Part shown: positions 11,735 to 23,039 of the stretch, in pieces | Layout of the letters: every line of letters begins with the position of its first letter | Numbering within the stretch: position 1 is the stretch's first letter | Source of the DNA: Isoetes taiwanensis | Lineage: Eukaryota > Streptophyta > Lycopodiopsida > Isoetales > Isoetaceae | Direction of reading: 5' to 3' | NCBI GenBank assembly: GCA_021234155.1 | Contig: JAJEKV010000199.1 | Coordinates: forward strand, 62,001 to 126,000 | DNA: 64,000 nt | The notes under the pieces: model-generated | The model's input: only the letters and a program-made list of their open reading frames with translations | What the model was told of the DNA's origin: nothing | Databases searched by the model: none | Translations under genes and position numbers: made by a program

Positions 11735-11875
11735 ATGAGATCCATAAATAAGCATCAAGCTCTATGCAATGAAAGGGCTCTATTCCTCCATTGTCATCCT
11801 GTATGCTATCTGGGAAGTAGAAAAACTGAGAAAATGGTGCAGCATTATAATCTAAACAGAAATATATGTTCTTTC
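11735..11875 (-). CDS. Exon of unidentified gene (first of chain)
   Basis: A segment reading KNIYFCLDYNAAPFSQFFYF, then PDSIQDDNGGIEPFHCIELD and AYLWIS, after a ttttgtag acceptor (a second acceptor exists at 11,851) and before a catgtgaaa donor. Its one-base overhang plus the two-base start of the next exon restores the frame. Further upstream, about 11,930-12,120, minus-strand frames read RILQTAPYLILCFVVVGLAR and EFCSTHAAWIPAEIWTLIEG with splice-like borders, but their phase does not connect cleanly. Confidence 0.4.
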
Positions 11876-12129
11876 CTACAAAAAATAATTGATGCAACAA
11901 TCCTGGTTTAATCATGAAAAGAGCCAACAACTTTTGATTTGAAGCCTTCAATCAAAGTCCATATTTCGGCAGGAATCCAAGCGGCATGGGTTGAACAAAA
12001 CTCCTGAATCAGAATAAGAAAAGTCTGAATGATGAGCCCTTCATAGAGGATCAAAACAAAGAAAGACCTGGCCAAGCCAACAACGACAAAGCAAAGAATA
12101 AGATACGGTGCAGTCTGCAAAATTCTCTT

Positions 12130-12900
12130 GGCAAGCTTGGAAATGAAATACAGATTTCGCCCTACATAGGTCTAATGCATCTCTGATGGAGAAACAACCC
12201 ACAATCGTGGCATATGCATGCTGCCGAAACTTGAAAGGGGGATATTGATATGCCCACGATTAGTAAGGGGAAAATTGAAATTGAAATAATGTCATTATCT
12301 TACAGCCATCCTCCATCCTGTGCATCCTCCATCCCGTGCATGGCGCAAGATAAACCTCCATTTCGACCTCTAAAGAAAAATTTAAGAAATTTTTGGAAGA
12401 CTTCTACGATTTTCGGTTATCACAAAATGTTTCCGGCGGCCGAATACCCACAAAATCTTAGGAAATCAAATAAAAAAAAATTCCAAAAACATTTTCCTCC
12501 AGACCGGAAAATCCCAAATTAACAAGATTGATTGAAGTTCTTAGCTTTACGATCGTTGATAAGAACAAATGCCTCTCCATAAAATCTTCATCATACTCTG
12601 GAGGTGGCATGTGAGAGAATTAAAATCTGAACATCTCATAAAAATAAGGATTGATATGCGAATAGACCTTAATAGGCCGACTCCTATCACTCGACTTGGT
12701 CAAAACATTCTTATTAGGACATCTTTATTTTGGTAGAGGTTCGGGCCCCTGTATTTCATATTCTAAAACCTTAGATGATGCCATATAAAGGTTTGAGTCC
12801 CAAATTCCAAAACTTAGATAAACTCGTATTTCACATTTCAAAACCATAGGTGCTTCCAATCATAATTGACCATGGTGTTCAGAGGCTCCAGATACAATCT
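12130..12900. other. Non-coding stretch, nothing recognised
   Basis: No gene or structured repeat recognised. Contains short A-rich runs (for example near 12,470). Confidence 0.3.
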
Positions 12901-12904
12901 ATGC

Positions 12905-13290
12905 CATAGGATCGACGGATCTGACAATCGAGGTAGTCCAAGGTGCACCTTATTTAGAATAAATGTGACAACTTCAGGGGATATATTTGCTATTTTCATT
13001 TGTTCAAAACATTGCAGTGCTTCCTTAGGAGAACCTTACTCAATGTGCACTGCAAATATTGTAGTCTATGACATAACATTTTGACTTGGAACGATATCCT
13101 TTGCCTTCAAAACTGAGCCACAATTGCCATACATATCAATGAAACTGTTGTCGATGAAACTATTCACTTGAAACTTCTTTTCTTTGATCACTTTGAGCTT
13201 AGTACAAGATTTGAGTAAAGCCAGAAAAGTATATGTGCTGAGTGTGTAAATTGATCTTTGGCCAATATATCCCAACATTAAAAAAAGTTC
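12905..13290 (-). pseudogene. PPR protein fragment (relic)
   Basis: Minus-strand frames spell consecutive PPR motif pieces: TYTFLALLKSCTKLKVIKEK, then DNSFIDMYGNCGSVLKAKDI, then (after an in-frame stop where W is expected) TTIFAVHIE-GSPKEALQCFEQMK and NISPEVVTFIL. This is one L-S-P block of a plant PLS-class PPR protein with at least two stops and no start or continuation. PPR proteins bind organellar RNA, but this copy is too short and broken to work. It is probably a dispersed retro-copy or decayed paralogue of a gene like the one at 35.6 kb. Confidence 0.7.
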
Positions 13291-13735
13291 AAGAATGCAC
13301 ACTCGGCTCTATCAACCTAGTGAATATCTTAAGGACATAAGACATGCTTTCACATTCTACAAACATTAGAACAAAAGAATTACCAAATGTTGTGTGTGCA
13401 TCTATTTTATCATAGTAAATATATGCATAGATACGCTTTGTATATGTTAGATTATTTTCTTTTCTGCACCTCTGTAGTTATGGTTATGGTTATGGTTAAA
13501 TCGTGTATTATGGCTTTTTGGCCATTAGATTGCGACACATGTGGGAGCATATTCCTCCCCTTAAATCCCGACCGTACAAACTGAGTCTTTTGCAAGTCAA
13601 ACCTGCCCCTGTTGACCCAGCCATGAGACGGAGATTATTAAGGGAAAGACCATTGCATAAAAGAGTATTTTCAATGCAATACAGTATATTAGGAAAGGAA
13701 CAATGCAATACAGTACAGTAGGAAAACAATCAGTA

Positions 13736-13800
13736 GAGCCTGGGGAATCGAACCCCAGATATCCAATTCCCATGCCTTACCTGTGTTCCACGTTCGGCCC
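13736..13800 (-). repeat. tRNA-related short repeat (SINE head-like), copy 1
   Basis: On the minus strand the segment ends with a T-arm-like stem and loop (tggggttcgattcccca) containing a good pol III B box, preceded by acaggtaaggcatgggaatt. It does not fold into a complete cloverleaf, so it is not called as a functional tRNA. A diverged relative lies at 40,114-40,172 on the same strand. Confidence 0.5.
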
Positions 13801-14034
13801 ATGCATAGGAGCCATCAAACACATGCCATTGACTAAGACTCCAAGATCCAGACCAAGGCCGTAGAAAAATGTTGATTCTATGATCACTTTACATAAGGAA
13901 ACTTTAATAGGATATCCATATGAATATTTTCACCCATTTCAGGATGTTGAACTAATCAAGTTATGCCAGTGTTTTTTGTATAAGGAAAGGAGTCGAAATC
14001 TTAGGTTACAAAAGTGAGAAATATCTAAGATGTT

Positions 14035-14416
14035 TGCAGCTTTGTTGAAAGTCACCAAGCAATTTGCTAAGATGAAGTCCCAGAATAACCAAAGTGTTGC
14101 TGCTACCATTTCAACCACACCAAACACTATTTATCCCAACTACATTTATTGTGATAAGAATACTCATAGCAGTGATTAAGGAAGGTAATGTCTTAAATGC
14201 AAAAAAAGAGGTCATTATGGGATGGAGTGTCCAACTTGTAGTTTTTGCAATGAGATTGGGTATAATGGCAGTAGATGCAGTGTCAAACAATACCTTGAAA
14301 AGCAGAAACAAGTTGCGCAAGTTACCAAACCCAAAGTTAATCCTTCCATAAGGTTCATGGACATTGTGGAGCAACCTAGGGTACTAAATAATGATATACT
14401 TCCTTATCACCAATAA
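14035..14416 (+). mobile_element. Retrotransposon gag C-terminal relic with CCHC zinc knuckle
   Basis: The plus strand reads KVTKQFAKMKSQNN, a possible first CX2C-type piece (YCDKNTHSSD, then a stop), then a canonical CX2CX4HX4C knuckle (CLKCKKRGHYGMEC) and a second one in which the histidine is Y (CSFCNEIGYNGSRC), followed by a basic tail. Two such knuckles after a disordered stretch are typical of Ty1/copia-type gag. An in-frame stop lies just before the first intact knuckle. Protease, integrase and reverse transcriptase are not found downstream. Confidence 0.6.
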
Positions 14417-14769
14417 ATCCAATAGTTGCATATTACAAGGGAAAGACTTGCTAATACTTCCTCATCACTAATAAATCCAAATAGTTGCATATGCACCTAT
14501 GCCTACCACACAAGCTTCATCAGCCTAGGTAATACCACCTCCTCTCCCCCCCGGAAAGATTTCAGAGGAAAGGTGGTGATGAATTGTAAACTTTACTAAA
14601 GAACTCTAGGGTCACATTTGATCTACTTACCTTGCTAAGGATTGTTCCAAGTTACAGACATGTGATCATTATCCGTCAATATTAGCAAGTATCATATACC
14701 AATCAACTTGACACTTCCACCTTGATGCTACCCCAACTGGAGGATGATGTTGGAGCTAACTTGCAAATA

Positions 14770-14848
14770 TGCTCATCCAACAGCTCTCGATGCCCGGAGT
14801 CACCCCCCTGTGTGAATATGCACCCAAACCAAAGGGGTTTCAGGGGGC
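14770..14848. mobile_element. Truncated end of the fold-back element family (copy C)
   Basis: Matches the right arm of the 862-1360 element, including gtgtgaatatgcacccaaac and caaaggggttt and the adjoining gctctcgatgcccggagtcac. No partner arm is found nearby, so only one end is present. Confidence 0.7.
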
Positions 14849-14849
14849 A

Positions 14850-16258
14850 TATAAAATGATGATAGGAACAGAGGATGAAGAAGAATGACGTCGATAAGAT
14901 GAATAACGAGTTAGCTCTATAAATTGCAGTTTATAGAACTTGCCCAAATAGGTAGCCATGTTAGCTCTATGGAATGCAGCTTGTGGATTGCTATTGAGAT
15001 TATGCAATTTTTGCAATGATAATTGTATCTATTTGTTGGGATGCATCATGAAGTGCATCAGTTGTCGTCTTAATCTACTCCAATTACAAAGAAAATCTTG
15101 GAAACTTACATCCTTCCATCTTACATGTGTTTCCAGTGTCTAATTTACATAAAAGAAAAAAAAAATATAGGGATTCATTTATTTCATCATCCAAGAAATG
15201 CATAATGAGCTTGCTTAGTTATCTCTTATTAAGAAGTCATGAGAGCAATCTTCAACCTCATCTTTTTCTCTTGTGACAATCTCATTTGTCCCAAAGCATC
15301 CGAAACACACTCGAACTTATACACGTGCAGTGAGGCACATGGAAGGAAGGACGTGTGCTCGAACCATGCAATACCAAAACATAGTACATGTAAGCTAGAG
15401 ACAACTAGAGTTAGAATATCTTACCTTTATGGAAGGCCAATGCTATGCCTCAGTTTACAAGTTAGATGCTATTTAAAGAAGGATTTTGGGTTTTGAGTCT
15501 CGGGGCTTTTCCTAAGATAACAGTGTGTAATGGCTGGTTGACAAATTATATAAATAGGCTAAGGATCCACTCCCATCCGCCCCTCTTTCCGAGCCATGTG
15601 AGGATAGGATCAACTATAGATGCTGCGAGAGTTGGGATTTCTTTTTTATGGGGGGGGGGACACACATCATTCGTAGTGGAGTCTATATTGCTACCTTAAA
15701 TAGTCCAAAAGCACTCCAACATTTGCTTTAATGACCCAGCTAATTATAGATCTAGGTGCCTGATGGGGAATGATGGATTGATACAGATAGAACCCCACTC
15801 GGACACGATTTCCAAGGGCAGGAGGGTGAGTAGCACTCCAACACTTCCGCATGAGGAGAATAACCTTCCTATCTTCATGACATCCACAACTAGCGAGAGT
15901 TGTGTCTCATCAGTGCTTAGTTGAACTAGATCTGGCTTACGCTGCTACTCAGCTTATGGCAATCCCAGGGTTGATCCATAAAATCACTTGTGGGTTTGAC
16001 TTGGGAGCCAAATAGGTTCAAGGCCTCGAGAACTAGGACATAATAACAAATGCATCTCTATTCCTTTAAGCCAAGGATTTACCTATTAAAGAGCGTATCT
16101 TTCCATGATATGCAATGAATGAGAGCTTAAGAACAAAATCATATATCAAAAATTTCCATAGAATAAGATCATACATCAAAGACTAACAAGGTGCAAAGCA
16201 CTGTGGATTTTCCCCAAAATGCTATTATGAATAAAGCTTTATAAATGTATCTTCATGC
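14850..16258. other. Mostly unrecognised DNA
   Basis: No supported gene. A run of g (about 15,649-15,659) and other short homopolymers occur. Several short open frames here show no domain-like composition. Confidence 0.3.
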
Positions 16259-16468
16259 GTCTGGTCGTTTAGTCTACTAGGTCTAGCAACTATAGGTCTT
16301 GAGTTTGAGACCGCACAGAATCGCACTTTGAACTATTGGGTGTCAAAACCCACAGACGCAATGTAAAGTGGTTGGGGGCAGGGCCCAACAAAGCAATGTA
16401 GTGTTGTCACATGTCGGTTGGATCTCGCCTAGTGGTGTGGCGTTAAAATACTATCTATCTATCTATTA
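16259..16468 (+). mobile_element. SINE-like element with (ctat)n tail, copy 1
   Basis: A tRNA-like head has an A-box-like gtttagtctactagg and a B-box-like gagtttgagacc at 16,301-16,312, with a body of about 130 bases and a 3' end gtggcgttaaaata followed by ctatctatctatcta. The same 3' end occurs at 21,690-21,721. Head, body and simple-repeat tail fit a pol III-derived SINE. Confidence 0.5.
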
Positions 16469-16469
16469 T

Positions 16470-17290
16470 TTAAATTATTTAATTATTTTGAAAGTAGTAT
16501 AGGAACATGGATGAATCATTTATTTGCATATGTCTTTGTTTTTGCAAGGCAAAGAGGTAAGTGGCCAATATGTTGTTTTTCTATTCCGATCCAGGTGTTG
16601 ACAATTCATGTGTTTTTTTGTTTTGTTAAGGGTGATGAACTTTTTTTTTTTTTTTTGATGTTTAGATGTAGATTTTGAACATTATTTATTAGCATGTGTT
16701 TGTGTTGAATGGTTAAGTCCTTTTGAGGTGTAGGGTTCGACTTAGTGTTGAATAACATGAGTAACATATGGGATTTGAATTTTTAAAATCCACGTAAAAG
16801 TAAATCATTTATATAAAAAGTGTCTAGTTTTGCTTTAAAAGCAAAGATTTCTACAATTATTAAAGCGACGTGAAGCTCATAGACGAGTGTTGATTGACTA
16901 GTTGTTTTCGTATTTTCGATGATTACGTTTGCACAATTGATTTTGAATATCCTGTTTGGATTTTGTTGAGATACTCGTTCACGGAATTTTAGTGGCGGCG
17001 TCATCATTTCATTATACAATTCTCCATCGTCCATTCCATATGCTTTGTCAAGGAGTTCATTTGGAAGAGTGCTTTGTATGCTTTGCTGTATGTTTTGTAG
17101 ATGGAACCGACCAAGTGTTGGTGCGGCTTTGGATTTGCGGTTTCACGCGGCGCTTGTGTTGTTCTTCTTCATACGTTTCCGGTTTGTGCAATGTGTACAA
17201 ACGTGATCGTATGCTATCGAAATTGTTAGTTTGTGCTTCAAATTTGCCTTTGATCTGCGAGCCATATGTAAATTTTTACATCTTGAAATT
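16470..17290. other. Unrecognised DNA with poly(T) tract
   Basis: Contains a 16-17-base T run near 16,640-16,656 and no supported gene. The 146-residue plus-strand frame starting at 16,956 is cysteine-rich and lies opposite the minus-strand coding-like DNA that begins here, so I regard it as a shadow. Confidence 0.3.
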
Positions 17291-18290
17291 ACTTGCATAT
17301 ATTTGTGATTGGTACAATTGTTTGCTTACAGATTCGTCCTTCTTTGTTTTTGACATGACTTGGATACACAATGTCTTTCATGCGTCGAATTGTTAATGTG
17401 TCATAATTTACAATTGCCGGGTGTGTTTTTCCTTCTTGGTCTTCTTCTGCGAAGAATGCTAGTGTTGCATTTGATGTGGAGGCGCCAAATGCCTCAATGC
17501 GTGACACACGCAAATGCTTTTGAACAAAACTCTTGGCTTGTCCCCTATGAAATCTAGATTAGTTTGTATTGTTGCAATGACAAAATAAGAAATAGATTTT
17601 GTTACCTTTGAAGAATCTTTTGCAACTCATCATGTATTGGTTCTTGTTCTTTCGAATGTCAAGTTTGCCATGTCCTCTTCTTGGTTGCCGCCGTGCGATT
17701 TGTAGCGACGTCTTCCTGCAAGATCTTGTTAGGTTCAGATGGCGGCAAATGAAGTATGCTTGCATGGCTTGTAGGAGCGGTGACATGCTTTTTAGGTTTA
17801 CGTATAGACATGCCTTTTAACGGCCCGAGGTTTATGATTATTGAAGTAGGTTGCACTTGGGTGATGTGTGTCCCGGCTCCAATCTTTATTGTAAACTTGT
17901 GGTCACCATAATCGTTTTTGGATTTGATTACGTATCGTGTAACTTCTGGATGGGAACATTGTTATCTGAATTAGCAACATTATTCATTTTTTTTCTCAAA
18001 TGTTTTAATTTTTGAAGTGTGTACTTACTTGGTGATTGAGACCCATGCTCAGCTTTGATTATTGGTAACCCGGCGGCGTGCTTGGTCTTGAACCGCTTTT
18101 GTAATTGCGGTGATTCCTTCTTCATCTATAAATGTGGTGAAAAGAGCTACAAATTTTGCTTCAGATCCGAAGATATTTCCATAAGTACAAAGCACTAGGG
18201 CGTGTATCTCATTGTTTGGCTTATTGGACAAGGTTCTCCATAGCTGGAGAGTACGTTGCTTCTTGTGTGTTGCTAGATGGCAACACATGT
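17290..18290 (-). pseudogene. Minus-strand coding-like region, family not recognised
   Basis: Across about 1 kb the minus strand carries successive protein-like segments: NEIHALVLCTYGNIFGSEAK and AVQDQARRRVTNNQS (about 18,050-18,240), YTLQKLKHLRKKMNN (about 17,990), HKFTIKIGAGTHITQVQPTS then IIINLGPLKGMSIRKPKKHV (about 17,790-17,900), a run to TAATKKRTWQT, and VSRIEAFGASTSNATLAFFA with DQEGKTHPAIVNYDTLTIRR (about 17,330-17,513). They occupy different frames with stops between, consistent with either exons or decay. I could not tie it to a known family; a domesticated or decayed transposon protein is possible. Confidence 0.35.
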
Positions 18291-18459
18291 TTTATTAACA
18301 ACGATATATGGTGGTTTTGTTTTATTGGTGGAGCGATATTTACAATTGTCGCTGTGTGTAAAATATACATGTAAAATGTTTGTAGTCGAAATACAATATA
18401 CAAAATTCCTTTTTGCTTTCCCTCCTGCATTAGAGATGCATAAAAATGCACATGGCATT

Positions 18460-19536
18460 GTAGCAGCTGCTCACGACCTTCTTGCTTCTAAACAATTATA
18501 TTAGTATACATTGGAAGATTAGTTCATCTATTGATTGCCATTGAGACGCAAAGTCAAATTGGATGTAGTGCACATTATTTTAGAAGGGCATATGTGAGAT
18601 TTAAAGCAGGTTGCTTTTCGTTTGAATTTGTTGCTTCATTTAAAAGAATGGGATTGGAATGTAGAACTTAAAATTAGTCCAATGTGTTAGTACATCTTGG
18701 TGCCAGCAAATCAAGCAAGATCGTTGTGTATATGCATTGTGAGCATTAATTGTACTTCTATAACATAATTCTAGCGTGACAATTCTTGGAACAGGTATGT
18801 ACAATATAGCTAAAGTAGAAACTCCATTAGAGATTCCATCTCAACGTTATACAATGTATAGTAGAATAAGGTGCTAATTGTAGACTCTAGACATTTGGAT
18901 AATGACAAAAATCGAAATAATAGTTTGGGTCTTCAACAAAGAATAGTGTTGCCACAGGCATTTCCAAACGACCAACTGCATAGCCATTGAAAACAATTTC
19001 AAAATCTAAGCCGTACGACCTTTATCACCCCAAGTCTTACAAAACTAGCGTTATACTTCTACTTTTGCATATTTGGCTAAGAAGATGAGATAGGTAACCT
19101 TTAGGCAGCATCGAGATGGTTACCATCATTCGTGGTATGTATAGAATGGACTTCAATAGTGCTAGTATTAATTGCAAATTCATAAATGTTGCGTGTATTT
19201 GACAACGTTGATGGATGTGATTGATCGGGTTTGGGCGGTTGAATATGACATTGTGAAGAATGTTTAGGCGGACCAAGTTCTTATGTCAAACCTTGCCAAT
19301 AGCCTCTACTTCAACCCGGTGAACTCCCCTCACTGGCCCCTAAAAGCATTGAAATCAAACGGTAAGAAAACCAAAAGGTAGGAAACCAAATGGGCATCCT
19401 AAAGAAGCATAGCTTAGAACTTTTAGAACACGTCACATTAAGAATCAAAATACACTAATCACATTTAAACCGAGTCCATTAGGGAAGAATTACTCTTCAT
19501 AAATGCAGAAAAATTACTCGTAGGCTGAAAACTTAC
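18460..19536. other. Unrecognised DNA, possible kinase intron
   Basis: No supported gene. This lies 3' of the kinase exon donor at 19,536 on the minus strand, so part of it could be intron. I did not find a following kinase exon (no HRD or DFG-like peptide was seen). Confidence 0.3.
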
Positions 19537-20160
19537 AGGGTTGTTAAGGAGGCGTTTGATGGCAACAACGGACCCATCGAGAAAATGCCCCGTAGACAAC
19601 TCCATATCCACCTTCTCCGATTTTACAAACTTCGCGAAATCCGTCGGTAGCAACCTCTAGGTCTCGAGTAATACCAGCCGCCCCTGACCCGGATGAGAAA
19701 AGGGGTATACAAGTAACTTGCACCATTGCGTGGAGCCGGATTTCTCCACTCCAAACAGAGCCATCGTTGGACCCTGCTTGTTGCAATCTGTGGAGGTCTT
19801 TTTTTCAAGATGGCCATTGCCGATTCGCGAGATCGCCCATAGCTTTCGCCTTTCCTTCCAATACCTGAAGTTGCAGAACTACCTTTTGGATTCTCCATGC
19901 AAGCTTAGTAAGCACTACCCGCCACGCTTGGGGAACTTCTTTGATCTCCTTAGAAACAATGGGTATATTTTGGGATTGGAACTTTGTGTATCGCGGTGTT
20001 GGATCTGCGCCTAGAAGCTAGCGGTGAGATAAAAACAGCACTAGAACTATGAATGCTCCCACCCCAATGCCGATTACTACCCATAGCCAGAAGCCCAAAA
20101 GAGATGTTCTTGCCCCGAAATCCTTCCATCGCTTTGAATTGATTGAGATGGGCGCATAAA
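19537..20160 (-). pseudogene. Receptor-like kinase fragment: membrane helix and kinase N-lobe start
   Basis: On the minus strand one frame encodes a membrane helix (WLWVVIGIGVGAFIVLVLFL, plus-strand coordinates about 20,021-20,096). About 340 bases later another frame gives DLEVATDGFREVCKIGEGGY then GVVYG, the glycine-rich loop of a plant receptor-like kinase. A third frame then gives HFLDGSVVAIKRLLNNP with the ATP-anchoring lysine, ending exactly at a cct|gtaagt donor. The catalytic loop and activation loop are absent. The loop-to-lysine join needs two extra bases in a G run. Stops also separate the helix from the kinase start. The ectodomain upstream (20.1-20.8 kb) is not recognisable. Interpreted as a broken exon or pseudogene. 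Confidence 0.6.
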
Positions 20161-21500
20161 ACAGATCGATCTAGACCATTTTTTCGCGATTTGCGACCTA
20201 GCAAAAGGGGCACGGAAATATGTGCCCCACGCCAATTGCGCACCCTAATTTTACCTTTATTCTTAAGATGGCTTGTTTGCCAAGGTCTCGAGTCCATTCT
20301 TCGCCTTTGAAGCTCTTGCGTTGGTCTGATTCCGAGCAATGGGCTATGAAAAAATGCATGAATCCGTCGAGAAAGGCAAGGATCAATGCTAGTATATTTT
20401 TGAAGGGTGCTAGAATCCAAAGAGTGGACAAGATAGGGTTGCAGTAGCGACCCACTTCTTGGAATGGCTTGATCTCCATGTCGGTGTTACAATACCACAT
20501 TTTTGCGGCAAGGTCTCATTATAGTTAAGAAATGGCGTGAGGAGGCATTACGTATACGAGTGTAAGAAAAACGACAAGCAAGCGTAGAACCAATATGAAG
20601 CTATCGAGAACGAGGAAAAAAAGACAAGATCGCTTTCCGGTGGGAACAAATGCACCATCGCCAAGTTTGGTGTATTTTGAAGCGGGTGAAGGAAATAAAA
20701 TTTTGGAAGCTTGAGAGATCCGGCGAAGCTGGCGATATCTGACAAGAATGCCCATGTTTATGAGATGATTAGCCACCGGATATTTAAAGTTCAATCTAGA
20801 AAGCGTGAAGGGATTACAAATCCTTTTCTATAAATACATTCAATAAAAAAAAATAGTTTGTTTTAAAATAAAACCCAAAGATAAATTCTAAAAAAGGAAT
20901 CTCTAGCCCAAAGGTTAAAACCAATAGTTTTTCAAAAAAAAACGAAGTTCCAGATCGTGGGAAAAATAATTTGGCATCCAAAACACGGAAAACCTTAGCG
21001 TACATTCATACGCAAAAAAACCAAAAAGTTTTTCACCGCCGGAAAAACAATCAGTAATGACGGCCGTCAGATTATCAGATATACCCCTGATATGCCAGAA
21101 TATGCTAAAACCAACCCTCCCCCTAACGAATTGCCCCCTTAACAGGGGCAATCCAAAAAGTAATAATCTACATATCCACAAAAGGACTCTTAGGTGGTAA
21201 AGCACCAAATGGAGGAGATTCGCTAACATTGTAGCATCTATAGCTAAGAACTTGGTGGTAGAACACAATAGGATGGCCGAAGCTTGGCGTTGAATGTGCT
21301 TGAGTTGAGGTGCTAAAATTGAAGTAGGAGATTTCAAAAAAGTGGAGGCAACGAGGGTTTAAATAAGGGTGCGCATAATAGTATAAAGATATAAATGCGA
21401 CTTAAATGTATAAAGGGTAATACAGTGACTTTAATATTAAATTGATTTTAATGGCTATATCATGCCCCGGTATCCCTCCAACATGGGTGATATTGGTGTT
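20160..21500. other. Region upstream of the kinase fragment, unresolved
   Basis: Minus-strand frames of 89 and 100 residues (20,525-20,794 and 20,198-20,500) are cysteine- and hydrophobic-rich and might be remains of a kinase ectodomain, but no defined extracellular domain was recognised. The rest shows nothing. Confidence 0.25.
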
Positions 21501-21529
21501 GGTGATATAGTGGGTGTGTGACATGGATA

Positions 21530-21721
21530 TGCACCTAGGGTAAAGCAATGTACGACACGAGGAGTATTACACACCCACTCCATAGCCGTGCCGAAGCATT
21601 TGCTCCTCGCCACAGTTCGATATTGAGCCTTTATATTTGCTATTTGACGATGGGAAGTCATGATTTGTTATCACCAATCTGCTATCTCCGTGGACGTTAA
21701 AAATCTATCTATTTATCTATC
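21530..21721 (+). mobile_element. SINE-like element with (ctat)n tail, copy 2
   Basis: Ends with gtggacgttaaaaatctatctatttatctatc, matching the 3' end of the element at 16,259, and shares aaagcaatgta in the body. A B-box-like acagttcgatattgag lies at about 21,611. The 5' border is uncertain. Confidence 0.35.
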
Positions 21722-22072
21722 AAATAGCAGGCCATTTCAAGAGGTAAAATCCTAAGCATACAAAAAATTAAAAAAATGAAAGTAATGATCGAAAAACAAT
21801 GTGTACACTAAATAACCTGGAAATGACCTGCAAATCAAGGGAATATTCCTAGCCTTCTATACAACACCATCAAACAAGTGTTTGCCCTTTTGGGCAACTC
21901 AGAAATATTTGTTAAGGATATGAATAAATATGTACCTTGATTGATTTTTTTCAATTTCCCTATAAAAGGCAGATGCCAAGTTAATGCTCCACCCGACTTC
22001 ATGGACAAAAGTGTAAATTTCAAAACATAACGAATGAAAGGATGTGCTTAATCTATGATGGCATCGTACGAT

Positions 22073-22490
22073 GATGGCACTATAGCAGTGTTTAATAAAC
22101 ACTTAGGTCTAAAAAGGTTTATACTTGAATAATCTAAGTTAGCAAAATCGCACTATCAACCACTGTAGAATTTGACATACCAACTCTATCGTACGATGAT
22201 TGAAAGACCTCGTTGCTAACCACTAGGATGGCACTATAGCAGTGTTTGACAGACTTAGATCCAAAAAGGTTTATACTTGCATAATCTAAGTTAGCCAGAC
22301 CACGCTGCTAACCATTGTAGAATTTGACATATTGACTCTATTGTACGAATTGAAAGACCTCATTGCTAAATACTAGAATGGCACTATAGCAAGTGTTTCT
22401 CCGATTTAAGGTTTAACTTGCATAATCTAATTTAACCAAAGCGCGCTGCTAACCACTGTAGAATTTGGCATACATACTGTAGTAAAGTAT
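22073..22490. repeat. Tandem repeat of about 152 bp, 2.7 copies
   Basis: Units begin at 22,073, 22,227 and 22,377 with gatggcactatagcagtgtt or a close variant. They share cataatctaagttagc, cactgtagaatttgacata and tgaaagacctc. The third copy is truncated. No coding potential; it sits 250 bases before the pyrophosphatase 5' leader. Confidence 0.8.
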
Positions 22491-22727
22491 ACAATTGGAT
22501 ATTTTGTGTGGATATTCATGGGACCATAATTGGCATATCCAATGTACATGGCACAAATTGTGGGCAAGGTGGAAGTAGATTAGGACCTTACATTTTATTT
22601 TGCACTTCTATTATAAGAGGGAAACTTTTTATCCACACATACGTGGCAGCGCAAAATAACCTCAAAATTTAAATTTTTACATGGCATTTTTTTTTGCCTC
22701 AACCCGCTAATCCATATAGTTCTGATT

Positions 22728-23039
22728 TTGTCCCTCTTTTCTTCGGTCAGGGCAAAAATCGTTTGTGCACTGCGGCATTGCGCTTCATTCTTGCCGGACC
22801 TATCAGGTGATTTCTCTTTCCTGGGTTCTTTTGTTGCTTTTCTTTTCTTTTTCTTTTTTTCGGGTCTTCTTGTTTTTTGCTCTCTTGTTTTATTTCTTCA
22901 CGGGCTTTTCATTTTTATATTCTGTTTTGTCTTTTCTGCTTGTAGATTCCTGCGGAACAGTCTTGCAGAACTGGGCATTCATAGATCCTGTGGATTTTTT
23001 CGAGGCCGCAGATCTGCATTTTGCCTACTTTTCGACGTG
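22728..23039 (+). promoter_or_regulatory. Pyrophosphatase 5' leader, probably with an intron
   Basis: T/C-rich sequence ahead of the start codon. A gtgatttc donor at about 22,806 and an acceptor (cttgtag) near 22,946 suggest one intron in the 5' untranslated region. The frame is open from 22,728 through the start, but family comparison places the first codon at 23,040. Confidence 0.4.

Noticed and set aside
13736-13800. Functional tRNA gene on the minus strand
   Set aside because: A good T-arm but no complete acceptor, D-arm and anticodon stems; treated as a tRNA-derived repeat.
16956-17396. 146-residue plus-strand ORF
   Set aside because: Cysteine-rich, no motif, and opposite minus-strand protein-like DNA; probably a shadow.
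19037-19276. Second kinase exon downstream of the 19,536 donor
   Set aside because: No HRD, DFG or APE-like residues in any minus-strand frame.
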